Counted from the stretch's first letter, positions 34,697-43,403 are shown. The stretch is DNA of 64,000 nt from Vibrio porteresiae DSM 19223 (GCF_024347055.1 NZ_AP024895.1:1426001-1490000), one strand, 5' to 3'. Program-made: numbers and translations. The notes: a model not told the origin generated them from the letters alone.

Positions 34697-35725
34697 ATGT
34701 CTGTTGTCGCCGGTATTGGTTGGCACTTAGTCGGGGCCGCGTCTGCAGCCGCCTTCTATGCGCCATATAAAAAGGTTCAAGGTTGGTCATGGGAATTGAT
34801 GTGGTCAATCGGTGGTTTGTTCTCATGGATCATCATGCCATGGCTGGTCACTATGTTACTGGTGCCCAATCTTGGTGAATTTTATTCGAATATCCCGATA
34901 TCGACATTCGCTATGTTGATGTTCTGCGGTGCGATGTGGGGGATTGGTAACATCACTTATGGGTTGACCATGCGCTACCTTGGTCTATCGATGGGGATTG
35001 GGATTGCTATCGGTCTTAACTTAGCGGTTGGCACTTTATTACCACCACTGATTCGTGGTCAATTGGGTGAACTGATTCATTCACACGGTGGCTCACTCAC
35101 TATGCTGGGCATTGCCATTGCCCTAGTGGGTATTGCGATCGTGACTTATGCGGGTAATGCAAAAGAGAAAGCCATTGGCGAACGTGCGCAAGAGTTCAAT
35201 CTGCGTAAAGGGGTCATGTTGGCGATCGTTTGTGGCATTTTCTCAGCTGGCTTTGCGTTTGGCTTAGATGCTGCCGGTCCTATCAAAGCGCAATCAGAAG
35301 CATTAGGTATCAACTATCTTTATGTCGCAATGCCTGCCTACGGTTTCATTATGGGTGGTGGCGCTATCGTCAACTTTCTCTTCTGTGGCTACAACATTTT
35401 TACCAATCGCGAGATTTCTGTTCGTCACGACTTGTCACTGAGTAAATCACTCATGACTCGCAACCTGCTCTTCACCGCCATGGGCGGCATCATGTGGTAT
35501 TTGCAATTTTTCTTCTATGGCTGGGGTGAAGCGTCTGTTCCTGCCCGTTTGGGGTACATCAACTGGATGTTGCATATGTCTGGTTACGTTCTATTTGGTG
35601 GGGTTATCGGTTTGATCATGGCGGAATGGAAAGGGGTGGGTACTCGCCCAGTGCGCATCTTGATTGCTGGCCTATTGGTGATTATTGGCGCTGCTAACGT
35701 CGTTGGTTTAGGCATGGCTGCTTAG
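34697..35725 (+). CDS. rhaT: L-rhamnose-proton symporter
   Basis: A 342-aa inner-membrane transporter with ten membrane helices, close to E. coli RhaT (344 aa), which imports L-rhamnose with H+. Signature stretches are GIGWHLVGAASAAAFYAPYK, NITYGLTMRYLGLSMGIGIA and GEASVPARLGYINWMLHMSG. It lies in the middle of the catabolic operon, not in a separate unit as in E. coli. Confidence 0.96.
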   Translation: MSVVAGIGWHLVGAASAAAFYAPYKKVQGWSWELMWSIGGLFSWIIMPWLVTMLLVPNLGEFYSNIPISTFAMLMFCGAMWGIGNITYGLTMRYLGLSMGIGIAIGLNLAVGTLLPPLIRGQLGELIHSHGGSLTMLGIAIALVGIAIVTYAGNAKEKAIGERAQEFNLRKGVMLAIVCGIFSAGFAFGLDAAGPIKAQSEALGINYLYVAMPAYGFIMGGGAIVNFLFCGYNIFTNREISVRHDLSLSKSLMTRNLLFTAMGGIMWYLQFFFYGWGEASVPARLGYINWMLHMSGYVLFGGVIGLIMAEWKGVGTRPVRILIAGLLVIIGAANVVGLGMAA

Positions 35726-35735
35726 GAGAAACATT

Positions 35736-36050
35736 ATGATTCGTAAAACATTTGTTATGTACGTTAACCCAGATTGTCATCAAATTTATGAACAGCGCCA
35801 CAACGAGTTGTGGCAAGGGATGAAGGATGTGCTCAAAGAGCATGGCGGCCATAACTATTCAATCCATTTGTTTGCTGAGCAGAACTTACTGTTTGGCTAT
35901 GTAGAAATTGAAAACGAGGCGCAATGGGAAGCTGTCAGCGAGACCGCGATTTGCCGTGAATGGTGGGATTACATGCAAGATGTGATGGCCACCAACAGCG
36001 ACCATTCTCCAATTAGCAAACCATTGAAAGAGGTTTTTTATTTAAAATGA
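35736..36050 (+). CDS. rhaM: L-rhamnose mutarotase
   Basis: A 104-aa enzyme that interconverts alpha and beta L-rhamnose (EC 5.1.3.32), feeding the isomerase. The catalytic His22 of E. coli RhaM is present at the same position in YEQRHNELW, and EWWDYMQDVM is conserved. Its stop overlaps the rhaD start (ATGA), so translation is coupled. Confidence 0.96.
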   Translation: MIRKTFVMYVNPDCHQIYEQRHNELWQGMKDVLKEHGGHNYSIHLFAEQNLLFGYVEIENEAQWEAVSETAICREWWDYMQDVMATNSDHSPISKPLKEVFYLK

Positions 36051-36850
36051 TTACATTAAATCAAGCGGTTCAACATGAAATCGACAAAGTACAAGAAGTC
36101 TCTCAGTATTTGTGGCAAAAAGAGTGGGCTGAACGCAATGGTGGCAACATTTCTGTTGATTTAACCGATATCTTTGGTCCTGTGACAGGCATCAGCTCCC
36201 TGCAAGAGCAGGCTCTGCCACTGCAATTGCCGCTAAGTGCTGCACATCGAATCTATTTCGTAAAAGGGACAGGGCAACGAATTCGTGAGTTGCGCGATCC
36301 AAGTTATGCTGGTTGTGTTTTGCAGATCAATGCGAGTGCCAATGGCTACGTGATTCTTTGGGGAGGAAGCGCGAGCCAACATTTTGCACCGACATCTGAA
36401 TTCATCAGTCATATTAAAATCTTGGAAGCGAAGCGTGCGCACGGTGCACCGGATAAATCGGTGGTCCACACGCATCCTTTAGAATTGATTGCTCTGTCCC
36501 ATCATCCAGATATTTCTACCAGCAGTGATCTTTTCACCTATACCTGCTGGAAGATGCTGCCAGAAGTGCGCGCTTTTGTACCAAAAGGGATTGCGATGAT
36601 TCCTTACTGTTTGCCTTCTTCCGAAGAGTTGGCAGACCGTACAACGCAAGCGCTATTGGAGCATGATGTGGCGATTTGGGAAAAGCATGGCGCGACAGCC
36701 TCTGGTGCTGATGTATTGCAAGCCTTTGACTATATTGATGTCTCAAACAAAGGGGCAAAACTGTATCTTATGTGCCTAGCTTCGGGTTATGAACCGCAGG
36801 GGGTTAGCCGAGAAAATATGGAGATTTTGAAGCGCGAGTTTCATCTTTAA
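36047..36850 (+). CDS. rhaD: Rhamnulose-1-phosphate aldolase
   Basis: A 267-aa class II zinc aldolase that splits rhamnulose-1-phosphate into dihydroxyacetone phosphate and L-lactaldehyde (EC 4.1.2.19). NGGNISVDL opens the phosphate site, Glu118 matches the catalytic Glu, and His141 and His143 in VVHTHPLEL plus His214 in WEKHGATA are the zinc ligands. E. coli RhaD is 274 aa. Last gene of the operon; a terminator follows. Confidence 0.96.
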   Translation: MITLNQAVQHEIDKVQEVSQYLWQKEWAERNGGNISVDLTDIFGPVTGISSLQEQALPLQLPLSAAHRIYFVKGTGQRIRELRDPSYAGCVLQINASANGYVILWGGSASQHFAPTSEFISHIKILEAKRAHGAPDKSVVHTHPLELIALSHHPDISTSSDLFTYTCWKMLPEVRAFVPKGIAMIPYCLPSSEELADRTTQALLEHDVAIWEKHGATASGADVLQAFDYIDVSNKGAKLYLMCLASGYEPQGVSRENMEILKREFHL

Positions 36851-36872
36851 CAACACAATATTTAATTTAAAT

Positions 36873-36903
36873 AAAAGGCCGTTCTTAGAGCGGCCTTTTT
36901 GTT
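36873..36903 (+). terminator. Terminator of the rha operon
   Basis: AAAAGGCCG and CGGCCTTTTT pair around nine bases, after rhaD. Confidence 0.9.
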
Positions 36904-37070
36904 TTAAGGTATTGATTAAAAATGAAATATGGTTGGAAATTTGTGCTACGTGACACTGTTAACAAACTGACAATTTGTTGCTCAGAACGGAAGGCAGGAT
37001 GAGATAAATATCGCATCTTAACCGCAGCAAATGTGGAGAATAGCGAGAGGACATTAATGAGGCAAACGGT

Positions 37071-37880
37071 ATGCTATTTTTATCATCGGAAGAGTACGTT
37101 GGTAATGCGGGAAACATTCGTGTTCTATCACGCCAACCGCAGCTGGACTATCCAGAACATTGCCACGATTTTTCGGAATTGGTGCTCGTAAGTAGCGGCA
37201 GTGGCACGCATATCGTTAACGGCAAACAGTCGCTGTTACTCCCAAATAGCGTCAGTTGCATCAGCGAAAAAGATTATCACCAGTTTACCGATAACAAAGA
37301 CGTTTATTTAGTCAATGTCCTTTACAGTAAACGTGATTTGCACATTAACCAACGTTGTGCGCAAGTGATTGAACAATTAGAGCAGCAGACGCGACAATTT
37401 TTTATCACTCACGACGCGTTTCAACCATTATTTCAATTAGCTCAAGCCATTGAACGTGAACAGCAGACAGGGTTTAAAAATGGTGATGTGATGATCACGG
37501 TGCTGTTCGAACAATTATTGCTGTGTATCGATCGACTTGATGCCCGAATGTTAGAAAACTCACCAGTGATGAACGCGATTGTCTATCTCTCTAATCATTA
37601 CATGGAGTCGGATCTTTCTGTCGGTGCCGTGTGTGACAAGTTTACTGTACCAGCCAAAATATTAGGTAAAGAGATTACCCGCCTGACTGGATTATCAACC
37701 AATAAATTCATTAATCACTTACGTATTCGCCATGCGATGCGTGAGCTGGAGTTAGGCGAGAGCGTTACTGAGGTCGCGTTTAATTGCGGTTATACCGACA
37801 GCAATTATTTCAGCTCCAAGTTCAAAGCGGTGACCGGAGCGACGCCAACCGGCTATCTAAAGCAAATTCAATCTCGTTAG
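37071..37880 (+). CDS. rhaS: AraC-family rhamnose regulator, RhaS/RhaR-type
   Basis: A 269-aa regulator with an N-terminal cupin domain (LDYPEHCHDFSELVLVSSGS, which carries the HCH-DFSEL metal/sugar pocket typical of RhaS/RhaR) and a C-terminal double helix-turn-helix AraC domain (about residues 170-265, with EVAFNCGYTDSNYFSSKFK). It should sense L-rhamnose and activate rhaB through the direct repeat at 31763-31809. Only one regulator is present, whereas E. coli has both RhaS and RhaR. Naming RhaS over RhaR is uncertain. Confidence 0.8.
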   Translation: MLFLSSEEYVGNAGNIRVLSRQPQLDYPEHCHDFSELVLVSSGSGTHIVNGKQSLLLPNSVSCISEKDYHQFTDNKDVYLVNVLYSKRDLHINQRCAQVIEQLEQQTRQFFITHDAFQPLFQLAQAIEREQQTGFKNGDVMITVLFEQLLLCIDRLDARMLENSPVMNAIVYLSNHYMESDLSVGAVCDKFTVPAKILGKEITRLTGLSTNKFINHLRIRHAMRELELGESVTEVAFNCGYTDSNYFSSKFKAVTGATPTGYLKQIQSR

Positions 37881-38310
37881 TCGACATCGGGTGCAATATT
37901 TACCACCAAGCCATCGATTTCTGTTGAATCGGTCTGCGTGATTGTATTCTCCAGCCTCCTTCTCTATAATCCCTAGCGCTTAAGGGAGTAGCCTTCTTTA
38001 TCGACTTATCCATCGGGTAAGGGATAAAGAGTGATCATCAACAGTCTCCGAGCTATATGCTTGTGGTGATCACATTCCTCTGGTTTGGCAAGACTTAAGC
38101 AGATGTTCTAACGCGGGTAGGGGTTAGAGGGTCTGCTTTAAGTTCATGTCCTACCCAAGGAATGTGTCTATAGTGCTGCAACCGAAACGCTTCTTTAGTC
38201 AAAATCTTTTATTTGACGTCGCCTTTCTCTCTCACTGACACCTTCTAAACTTACTGTGCTTAATGTCGTCGGCATTAGGTGACGAGTCACTTTTCTAAGA
38301 GAAATGAGCA
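37881..38310 (+). other. Long leader region before the CaCA antiporter
   Basis: No gene is visible, but the stretch is highly structured: a yybP-ykoY riboswitch aptamer at 37978-38100 and competing helices down to about 38170. GTGAC/GTCAC with TTTT at 38280-38295 just before the ribosome site may add a weak hairpin. Confidence 0.7.
37978..38100 (+). ncRNA. yybP-ykoY manganese riboswitch aptamer
   Basis: P1 is the perfect helix GCTTAAG (37978-37984) with CTTAAGC (38094-38100). Inside it are the family hallmarks GGGAGTAGCC (37984-37993) and GGCAAGAC (38087-38094), and two arms: a stem over about 37994-38030 and a helix GTGATCA (38031-38037) with TGATCAC (38067-38073). This architecture binds Mn2+. 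Competing pairs follow: ACTTAAGCAGA (38093-38103) with TCTGCTTTAAGT (38132-38143), and CACATTCC (38071-38078) with GGAATGTG (38159-38166), which would dismantle the aptamer when Mn2+ is low. Confidence 0.88.
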
Positions 38311-39285
38311 ATGTTAACTGCAATACTCGCCATCATATTGGGTTTCGTTTTATTGGTTTGGAGTGCGGACAAATTTGTAGAGAGCGCCTCTGCAACAGCT
38401 TTCCACGCCGGTATGCCACCGCTATTGATCGGTATGTTGATCGTCGGGTTTGGTACTTCAGCACCAGAAATGGTGGTATCAGCCATGGCGGCTTTAGAAG
38501 GATCTCCAGCACTTGCGTTAGGTAATGCACTGGGTTCAAACGTCGTCAATATCAGCTTAGTCCTTGGCTTTGCTGCAATGATTACTCCGCTAACGGTTCA
38601 ATCAAAAATTGTCACAAAAGAGTTGCCACTGCTAATGGTAGTCGTATTGGCTCTCGGTGTGATGTTGTGGAACCACACACTGTCACAAATGGAAGCGTGG
38701 ATTCTATTAGCCGGTTTCTGTGCAGTGGTCTTTTGGTCGATTCACAGTGGTATGAAAAACAAAGGTGATGCCCTAGAAGAAGACGCTCTTGATGACCTTA
38801 AATCCAATCCCATGTCACTTAAAGTGGCGGGTATTTGGTTGGTGGTGAGCTTAGTGCTTCTGATTGGTAGCTCTCGTTTATTAGTATGGGGTGCGGTGGA
38901 CGTGGCTCATGCGCTTGGCATCAGTGATTTGATCATTGGCCTCACCGTTGTCGCACTAGGCACCTCACTACCGGAGCTTGCTGCTACCGTGATTGCAGCG
39001 CGCAAAGGCGAGCATGATATTGCTTTAGGTAACGTTATCGGTTCCAATATGTTTAACATCCTAGCGGTCATTGGTATTGCGGCAGCGATTAAACCGATGG
39101 AGCACATTGGTAGCGAGATCTTCTGGCGCGACTGGATGACCATGATGATAACCACTGTGGTTCTGTTTGTAACTGCGATTAGCTTTAAAGGCAAGACAGG
39201 ACGTATCAATCGATTTGAAGGGGCTATTTTGCTGCTGTTCTATATCGGTTATAACGGTTACTTAATTATGGACGTGTTGAAATAA
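38311..39285 (+). CDS. CaCA-family cation antiporter, probable Mn2+ exporter
   Basis: A 324-aa inner-membrane antiporter with about ten helices and both alpha repeats of the CaCA superfamily: GFGTSAPEMVVSAMAALEGS with ALGNALGSNVVN, and ALGTSLPELAATVIAARKGE with ALGNVIGSNMFN. E. coli YrbG is the closest named relative, and homology alone would suggest Na+/Ca2+ exchange. The upstream riboswitch of the manganese class points instead to export of Mn2+. A terminator follows, so it is the sole gene under that switch. Confidence 0.88.
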   Translation: MLTAILAIILGFVLLVWSADKFVESASATAFHAGMPPLLIGMLIVGFGTSAPEMVVSAMAALEGSPALALGNALGSNVVNISLVLGFAAMITPLTVQSKIVTKELPLLMVVVLALGVMLWNHTLSQMEAWILLAGFCAVVFWSIHSGMKNKGDALEEDALDDLKSNPMSLKVAGIWLVVSLVLLIGSSRLLVWGAVDVAHALGISDLIIGLTVVALGTSLPELAATVIAARKGEHDIALGNVIGSNMFNILAVIGIAAAIKPMEHIGSEIFWRDWMTMMITTVVLFVTAISFKGKTGRINRFEGAILLLFYIGYNGYLIMDVLK

Positions 39286-39295
39286 CACGTTAATT

Positions 39296-39322
39296 AAAAC
39301 CCATCTTCGGATGGGTTTTTTT
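39296..39322 (+). terminator. Terminator after the CaCA antiporter
   Basis: AAAACCCATC and GATGGGTTTTTTT pair around TTCG. Confidence 0.93.
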
Positions 39323-39694
39323 ATATCTGTCATTTCTAATGTTCACTTTGATAAAAATAATTATCACCATTTTGAACATGGTTTCTGCTTTTATGTAACG
39401 CAACTTCTTGCAAGTGTTGTTATACAGCCTTTCTTATTTTCATAATTTATTAAATGCTCAATTGAACTTTCATTTTAGCCTATAGTCTGAGTGATTATGA
39501 ACAGTGTTCAAAAAGACTTGATTTTCCCTATGAATGGGAAGAGTATCTTGACGTTGAGGTGCGAAGAGTGTTGCCCTATATAGGTTTTATGTTAATAAAA
39601 AATAAAAAATTCAATTAGTTGAAACTCTTTTTCTCTTTGTACTATGCTTTGTAAGAGCAATGTCATCTGATCCTCGATCACAAGGAGCTTGAGG
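39323..39694. other. AT-rich region upstream of eptA
   Basis: No ORF is seen. It contains the nested palindrome at 39339-39379, and then AT-rich DNA with AAGGAG at 39682-39687 as the eptA ribosome site. Confidence 0.5.
39339..39379. promoter_or_regulatory. Nested palindrome upstream of eptA
   Basis: ATGTTCA (39339-39345) pairs with TGAACAT (39373-39379), and inside lies TGATAA-N6-TTATCA (39349-39366), both almost concentric. The inner element resembles a degenerate Fur box (13 of 19 in one alignment). It is some 320 bases before eptA. Confidence 0.45.
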
Positions 39695-41338
39695 TTGGGT
39701 AAATTTAAAATAAAACCAATATCAAATTGGTTAATTACACTATTTTTGGCTGTTTATTTTGCGCTTGCATTAAACTTATCTGTGTATAAAGAGTTAGCTG
39801 AGATCTTTTCTCAATTAGATGAGGTCTCGATCGGTTTCATTATTTCTATTCCCATTTTTTTTATCGCGGTCTTCAATCTGCTGTTTAACATTTTAAGCTG
39901 GCCTTATTTTACCAAGCCATTTTTTATATTACTGATTATTATTTCCAGTATGATCAGTTATGCCACTTATCAATATCATGTGATTTTTGACCGCGATATG
40001 ATGGCCAACTTTTTTGAAACCAACAGCAAAGAGATGGATCCTTACATGAACCCCTTTGTGTTGGGGTGGATCTGCCTGTTTGGGGTGTTGCCAAGCCTTA
40101 TTTTGGCGTTATTGCCGATCAAGAAAGAACATACTGTCTGGCGTTTATTGGTAAAAAAAATTGCGTCTATTGTGGTGTCAATTGTCGTGATTTTGCTGGT
40201 GGCGGCGTTCTACTATCAAAACTATGTTTCGGTAGGGCGTAACCATAGCGTATTAAAACGTTTAATCGTGCCTACCTATTTTGTTAACGGCTTAACGGGG
40301 TATCTAAAAGAAAACTACTTTACTAAGCCCATGCCTTATCGCTATATCGGTGAAGATGCGCAATACAATCCAGCGCAATTTGGTGCAGCAACGCAAAGCG
40401 CTAAGCCAACCTTGATGGTTTTGGTGGTCGGAGAAACTGCACGTGCGCAGAACTACCACTATCATGGTTACCCTCGAGATACGAACCCTTATACCGCGCC
40501 ACTCAAACCCATCTATTTCCAAACGGTGACTTCCTGCGGTACGGCAACCGCCGTATCCGTGCCCTGTATGTTCTCGAATATGACGCGGAAAAATTTCAAT
40601 CGTAAACGAGCGGATAACCAAGATAACGCGTTAGACATTCTTAAACGAGCTGGGATTGATATTTTGTGGAAAGAGAATGATGGTGGTGACAAGAATGTGG
40701 CGAAAAATGTGCCTATTATTAAGCTAGATAACAACAAAAAAGACCGCTTGTGTAATGGTGAGAGTTGCTTAGATGAAGGGCTACTCGAACAATTACCACA
40801 ACAGATTAATGGCATGAAAGGCCATCGTTTGGTGGTGCTGCACATCATGGGTAGTCATGGACCTAGCTATTACTTACGTTACCCGCAAAATATGGCGTAC
40901 TTTAAACCGAACTGTTTACGCTCGGACATTGAAAATTGCTCACAAGAGGAGCTGGTCAATACTTTCGACAATACCATTCGTTATACCGACTGGGTGTTGG
41001 CTGATGTGATAAAAACGCTTAAAGGTTTTGAAAAACAATACAATACCGTGATGCTTTATCTTTCTGACCATGGTGAATCACTCGGTGAGGACGATTTATA
41101 TCTGCACGGTATGGTGTATAGCCTTGCCCCAGAATATCAAACACATGTGCCTATGTTGCTATGGATGTCGCCTGGCTACACCAAAGAGCAGAAGCTGAAT
41201 GAGCAGTGTTTACGACAAAGAGCTAAACAAGATTCTTATTCGCAAGATTTCATTTTCCATAGTTTGCTTAGTGCGATGAATGTTGCCACTAGTGCGTATG
41301 ACAAACAGCTCGATATTTTTGCTCCTTGTCGTCACTGA
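39695..41338 (+). CDS. eptA: Phosphoethanolamine-lipid A transferase EptA
   Basis: A 547-aa inner-membrane enzyme that adds phosphoethanolamine to lipid A and lowers binding of cationic peptides such as polymyxin. Five membrane helices occupy the first 180 residues, then a periplasmic sulfatase-type domain with VVGETARAQNYHYHG, nucleophile Thr283 in SCGTATAVSVPC, and SDHGESLGE zinc ligands. I prefer the TTG at 39695, seven bases after AAGGAG; the in-frame TTG at 39689 is too close to it. No PmrAB-type regulator is adjacent. Together with the sap genes it fits a peptide-resistance theme. Confidence 0.93.
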   Translation: MGKFKIKPISNWLITLFLAVYFALALNLSVYKELAEIFSQLDEVSIGFIISIPIFFIAVFNLLFNILSWPYFTKPFFILLIIISSMISYATYQYHVIFDRDMMANFFETNSKEMDPYMNPFVLGWICLFGVLPSLILALLPIKKEHTVWRLLVKKIASIVVSIVVILLVAAFYYQNYVSVGRNHSVLKRLIVPTYFVNGLTGYLKENYFTKPMPYRYIGEDAQYNPAQFGAATQSAKPTLMVLVVGETARAQNYHYHGYPRDTNPYTAPLKPIYFQTVTSCGTATAVSVPCMFSNMTRKNFNRKRADNQDNALDILKRAGIDILWKENDGGDKNVAKNVPIIKLDNNKKDRLCNGESCLDEGLLEQLPQQINGMKGHRLVVLHIMGSHGPSYYLRYPQNMAYFKPNCLRSDIENCSQEELVNTFDNTIRYTDWVLADVIKTLKGFEKQYNTVMLYLSDHGESLGEDDLYLHGMVYSLAPEYQTHVPMLLWMSPGYTKEQKLNEQCLRQRAKQDSYSQDFIFHSLLSAMNVATSAYDKQLDIFAPCRH

Positions 41339-41464
41339 ATAATACGGTAAGCCAAAGTTTTGCCCTAAACGACGGCAAGGAATACGCCCTCAATTTGCTC
41401 TGCGGACAAATCTTGATAGGATGGAAGGCAAAGTGAAAGAGAAAGTGAAAGAGGGCTATTAATT

Positions 41465-41803
41465 ATGTCGTTGGTGGAATACGTTGCCGCAATTGAAGGT
41501 TTAGCATCGGCAAAAGTGATTGTTGGTCGTTCTGTTCCTGTGATTGAACAGGTCGACGAATCACTGAGTGCTGCTGAGCAATATTTTCGTTTCTCTGATG
41601 GTGCTGTCATTGCTAAACAGAGTGAAATGGATGGTGAAGAGCGTGCTGAGTGTGACCAAGTGTGTGAAGAAGTGTGGTTGAAATACCAAGTAGCAACACA
41701 GCCTCAAGCCGAGACTATTATTCCCACGCAGAAGTCATTTACCAATCGTTGCCAACAATCCTTTTGGATAAAAATGCAGCGCCAGCAAGCTGAAGCATTC
41801 TAG
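41465..41803 (+). CDS. Hypothetical protein, 112 aa
   Basis: An unrecognised cytosolic protein, acidic in its first 70 residues (DESLSAAEQYFRFSDGA, then EMDGEERAECDQVCEEVWLK) and basic and Gln-rich near the end. GAGGG lies about eight bases before the ATG. Directly upstream is a short tandem repeat of GTGAAAGAGAAA. No signal peptide, membrane helix or known motif. Confidence 0.65.
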   Translation: MSLVEYVAAIEGLASAKVIVGRSVPVIEQVDESLSAAEQYFRFSDGAVIAKQSEMDGEERAECDQVCEEVWLKYQVATQPQAETIIPTQKSFTNRCQQSFWIKMQRQQAEAF

Positions 41804-41868
41804 ACTAACCAGTAAAAGTCGTGTCGTAACTTGATCTAATCGGGCTAAGTATCTGTATGGAGGAGAGT

Positions 41869-42429
41869 ATGGACCAACGAAGTATCAGTAAAGTGGTGTC
41901 CAGTTTAATGACGTTCGCTTTAGTGGTGAGTTTAACCGCATGCAGTGATGGTGGTGGTTGGCGTAATGCAAGTCGAGAACCGGCGGGCATTGCTCTCGAT
42001 CCTAGCGTATATCATCAAGCCATCGTCGAAGTCTATGGTGCGGATGCCTATAGTTGGCGTGGATGGTTTGCGATTCATACTTGGATAGCGGTAAAGCCAA
42101 AGGATGCCGCCGAGTATACCGTTTATGAAGTGGTTGGATGGCGTTTAAAACAAGGGTTGCCCGCTTTGTATCACTATCAAACCACCACTCCGGATAGATA
42201 TTGGTTTGGTTCACGGCCGAAGAAGATATTGTCGATTCAAGGCAAGCTTGCCAGTCAACTGATTCCTGAAATTGAAGCGGCCGCAGAGCGTTATCCATGG
42301 GCAAATGAATATACCGTTTTCCCCGGACCAAATAGCAATACCTTCCCTGCATGGATTGGTATTCAAGTACCAGAGCTGGAGCTAAAGTTACCCTTTAGCG
42401 CATTGGGCAGTGGTTATGCCGATGAGTGA
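41869..42429 (+). CDS. DUF3750-like lipoprotein
   Basis: A 186-aa protein with a lipoprotein signal (lipobox LTAC) followed by PAGIALDPSVYHQAIVEVYG and WRGWFAIHTWIAVKPKDAAEY, the pattern of DUF3750 proteins. The domain function is unknown. I start at 41869 after GGAGGAG; an in-frame ATG twelve bases earlier lacks a ribosome site. Trp/Tyr-rich stretches suggest a compact periplasmic domain. Confidence 0.8.
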   Translation: MDQRSISKVVSSLMTFALVVSLTACSDGGGWRNASREPAGIALDPSVYHQAIVEVYGADAYSWRGWFAIHTWIAVKPKDAAEYTVYEVVGWRLKQGLPALYHYQTTTPDRYWFGSRPKKILSIQGKLASQLIPEIEAAAERYPWANEYTVFPGPNSNTFPAWIGIQVPELELKLPFSALGSGYADE

Positions 42430-42455
42430 TGAAGGAAGAACGACTTGAAAATAAA

Positions 42456-42480
42456 AGGGCCGGTTCAATGAACCAGCCCT
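42456..42480 (-). terminator. Terminator of the cold-shock gene
   Basis: AGGGCCGGTTC and GAACCAGCCCT pair (one mismatch) around AAT; on the minus strand the stem runs into TTTTATTTT. Confidence 0.88.
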
Positions 42481-42504
42481 GACAAAATCGATTTCGGTTG
42501 CAGC

Positions 42505-42717
42505 TTACAGCGGAGTGACTTGGCTGGCTTGAAGACCTTTAGGGCCGTCTTCTACCACAAAGCTGACTTTTTGGCCTTCAGTAAGAGTTTTGAAGCCGTC
42601 GCCAGCAATAGCACGGAAGTGTACAAACACATCTTTCCCGCCATTGTCTTGTGCAATAAAACCAAATCCTTTTGTTTCGTTAAACCATTTAACTGAACCT
42701 GTCACTTTCTCTGACAT
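42505..42717 (-). CDS. CspA-family cold-shock protein
   Basis: A 70-aa single cold-shock domain, beginning MSEKVTGSVKWFNETKGFGF. RNP1 (KGFGFIAQD) and RNP2 (DVFVHFRAI) are intact, so it binds single-stranded RNA and DNA as an RNA chaperone. I use the Met at 42717 because upstream residues are not part of the fold. A leader of 100 bases or more is likely, as for cspA genes, but no cold-box sequence could be confirmed. Confidence 0.95.
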   Translation of the reverse strand: MSEKVTGSVKWFNETKGFGFIAQDNGGKDVFVHFRAIAGDGFKTLTEGQKVSFVVEDGPKGLQASQVTPL

Positions 42718-43235
42718 GCTAACCTCTATTTTGACATCTAATAAACATGTGAATCGATATCTAATCGCGTTTACTAAGGATGCACATCGAGACTTTGACA
42801 ATCAATAGTGAGCGCAAACTCAATCGTGGCAAGGTATCTTAAGTAGGGTTACCGTTAACCACTGCAAATTAAATATCTGGTTTCACTATACTCGTCTTTG
42901 GAGGAATAGCGAGTGATATTAGTGAATTTTTCGTGACCCCGACCAAGATATATCCAAATGAGTGCAATAGGCCAAATTTTGAGACGCATCAACCGCTTCA
43001 GTTGCAGTGAATTTGCTGCTAATTGACGATGTTGTCGACAGTTGTGCATAAGTTGAATTGCTTTTTACGCTCTGCTGACGCGGGTTCTCTATTCGTGCGT
43101 ACTCTTAACTTAATCGTTGCCGAGAGCTTGGCGATGATCATGATGATTAAGTTTCCCAGTATCGACATCTAAGATGGCAAAATTCCAAAATAGCGATTGA
43201 GGTGGTACTGGGGATGCAAGAGAAAGGAAGTAGTG
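42718..43235. other. Intergenic region between csp and the small lipoprotein
   Basis: This 518-base region probably holds the csp leader and promoter. ATGATCATGATGATTAAG near 43133 is a short repetitive stretch. No credible ORF; AAGGAAG before 43236 is a ribosome site. Confidence 0.4.
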
Positions 43236-43403
43236 ATGAAATTAAAATGGTTACCCCTGTTAGGTGCTCTATTGTTGGGTGGTTGTATTTTGCCTCCACC
43301 GCATGGGCATCATCCACACGCAGAGCCAGGGCCGTCTCATGTATCGCCCCAGCGTGGCCCAGGTCCAGGCAACAGTGGTTGTAACCCTGGGCACCCTTGC
43401 TAA
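43236..43403 (+). CDS. His/Pro-rich mini-lipoprotein beside nikR
   Basis: A 55-aa lipoprotein: MKLKWLPLLGALLLGGC gives a lipobox LGGC with Cys17, and the mature part is only about 39 residues, rich in Pro, His and Gly (PPPHGHHPHAEPGPSH) and ending with two Cys. The His-rich mature part could bind nickel or other metals. It ends 16 bases from the convergent nikR gene. AAGGAAG lies ahead of the ATG. I know no characterised homologue; a nickel role is inference from content and position. Confidence 0.7.
   Translation: MKLKWLPLLGALLLGGCILPPPHGHHPHAEPGPSHVSPQRGPGPGNSGCNPGHPC

Noticed and set aside
40304..40621. Minus-strand frames within eptA
   Set aside because: Antisense to a fully conserved catalytic domain; no start signals.
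41430..41455. GTGAAAGAGAAA tandem repeat as a phase-variable tract
   Set aside because: Only two units and outside the coding sequence; too short to be a hypermutable repeat.
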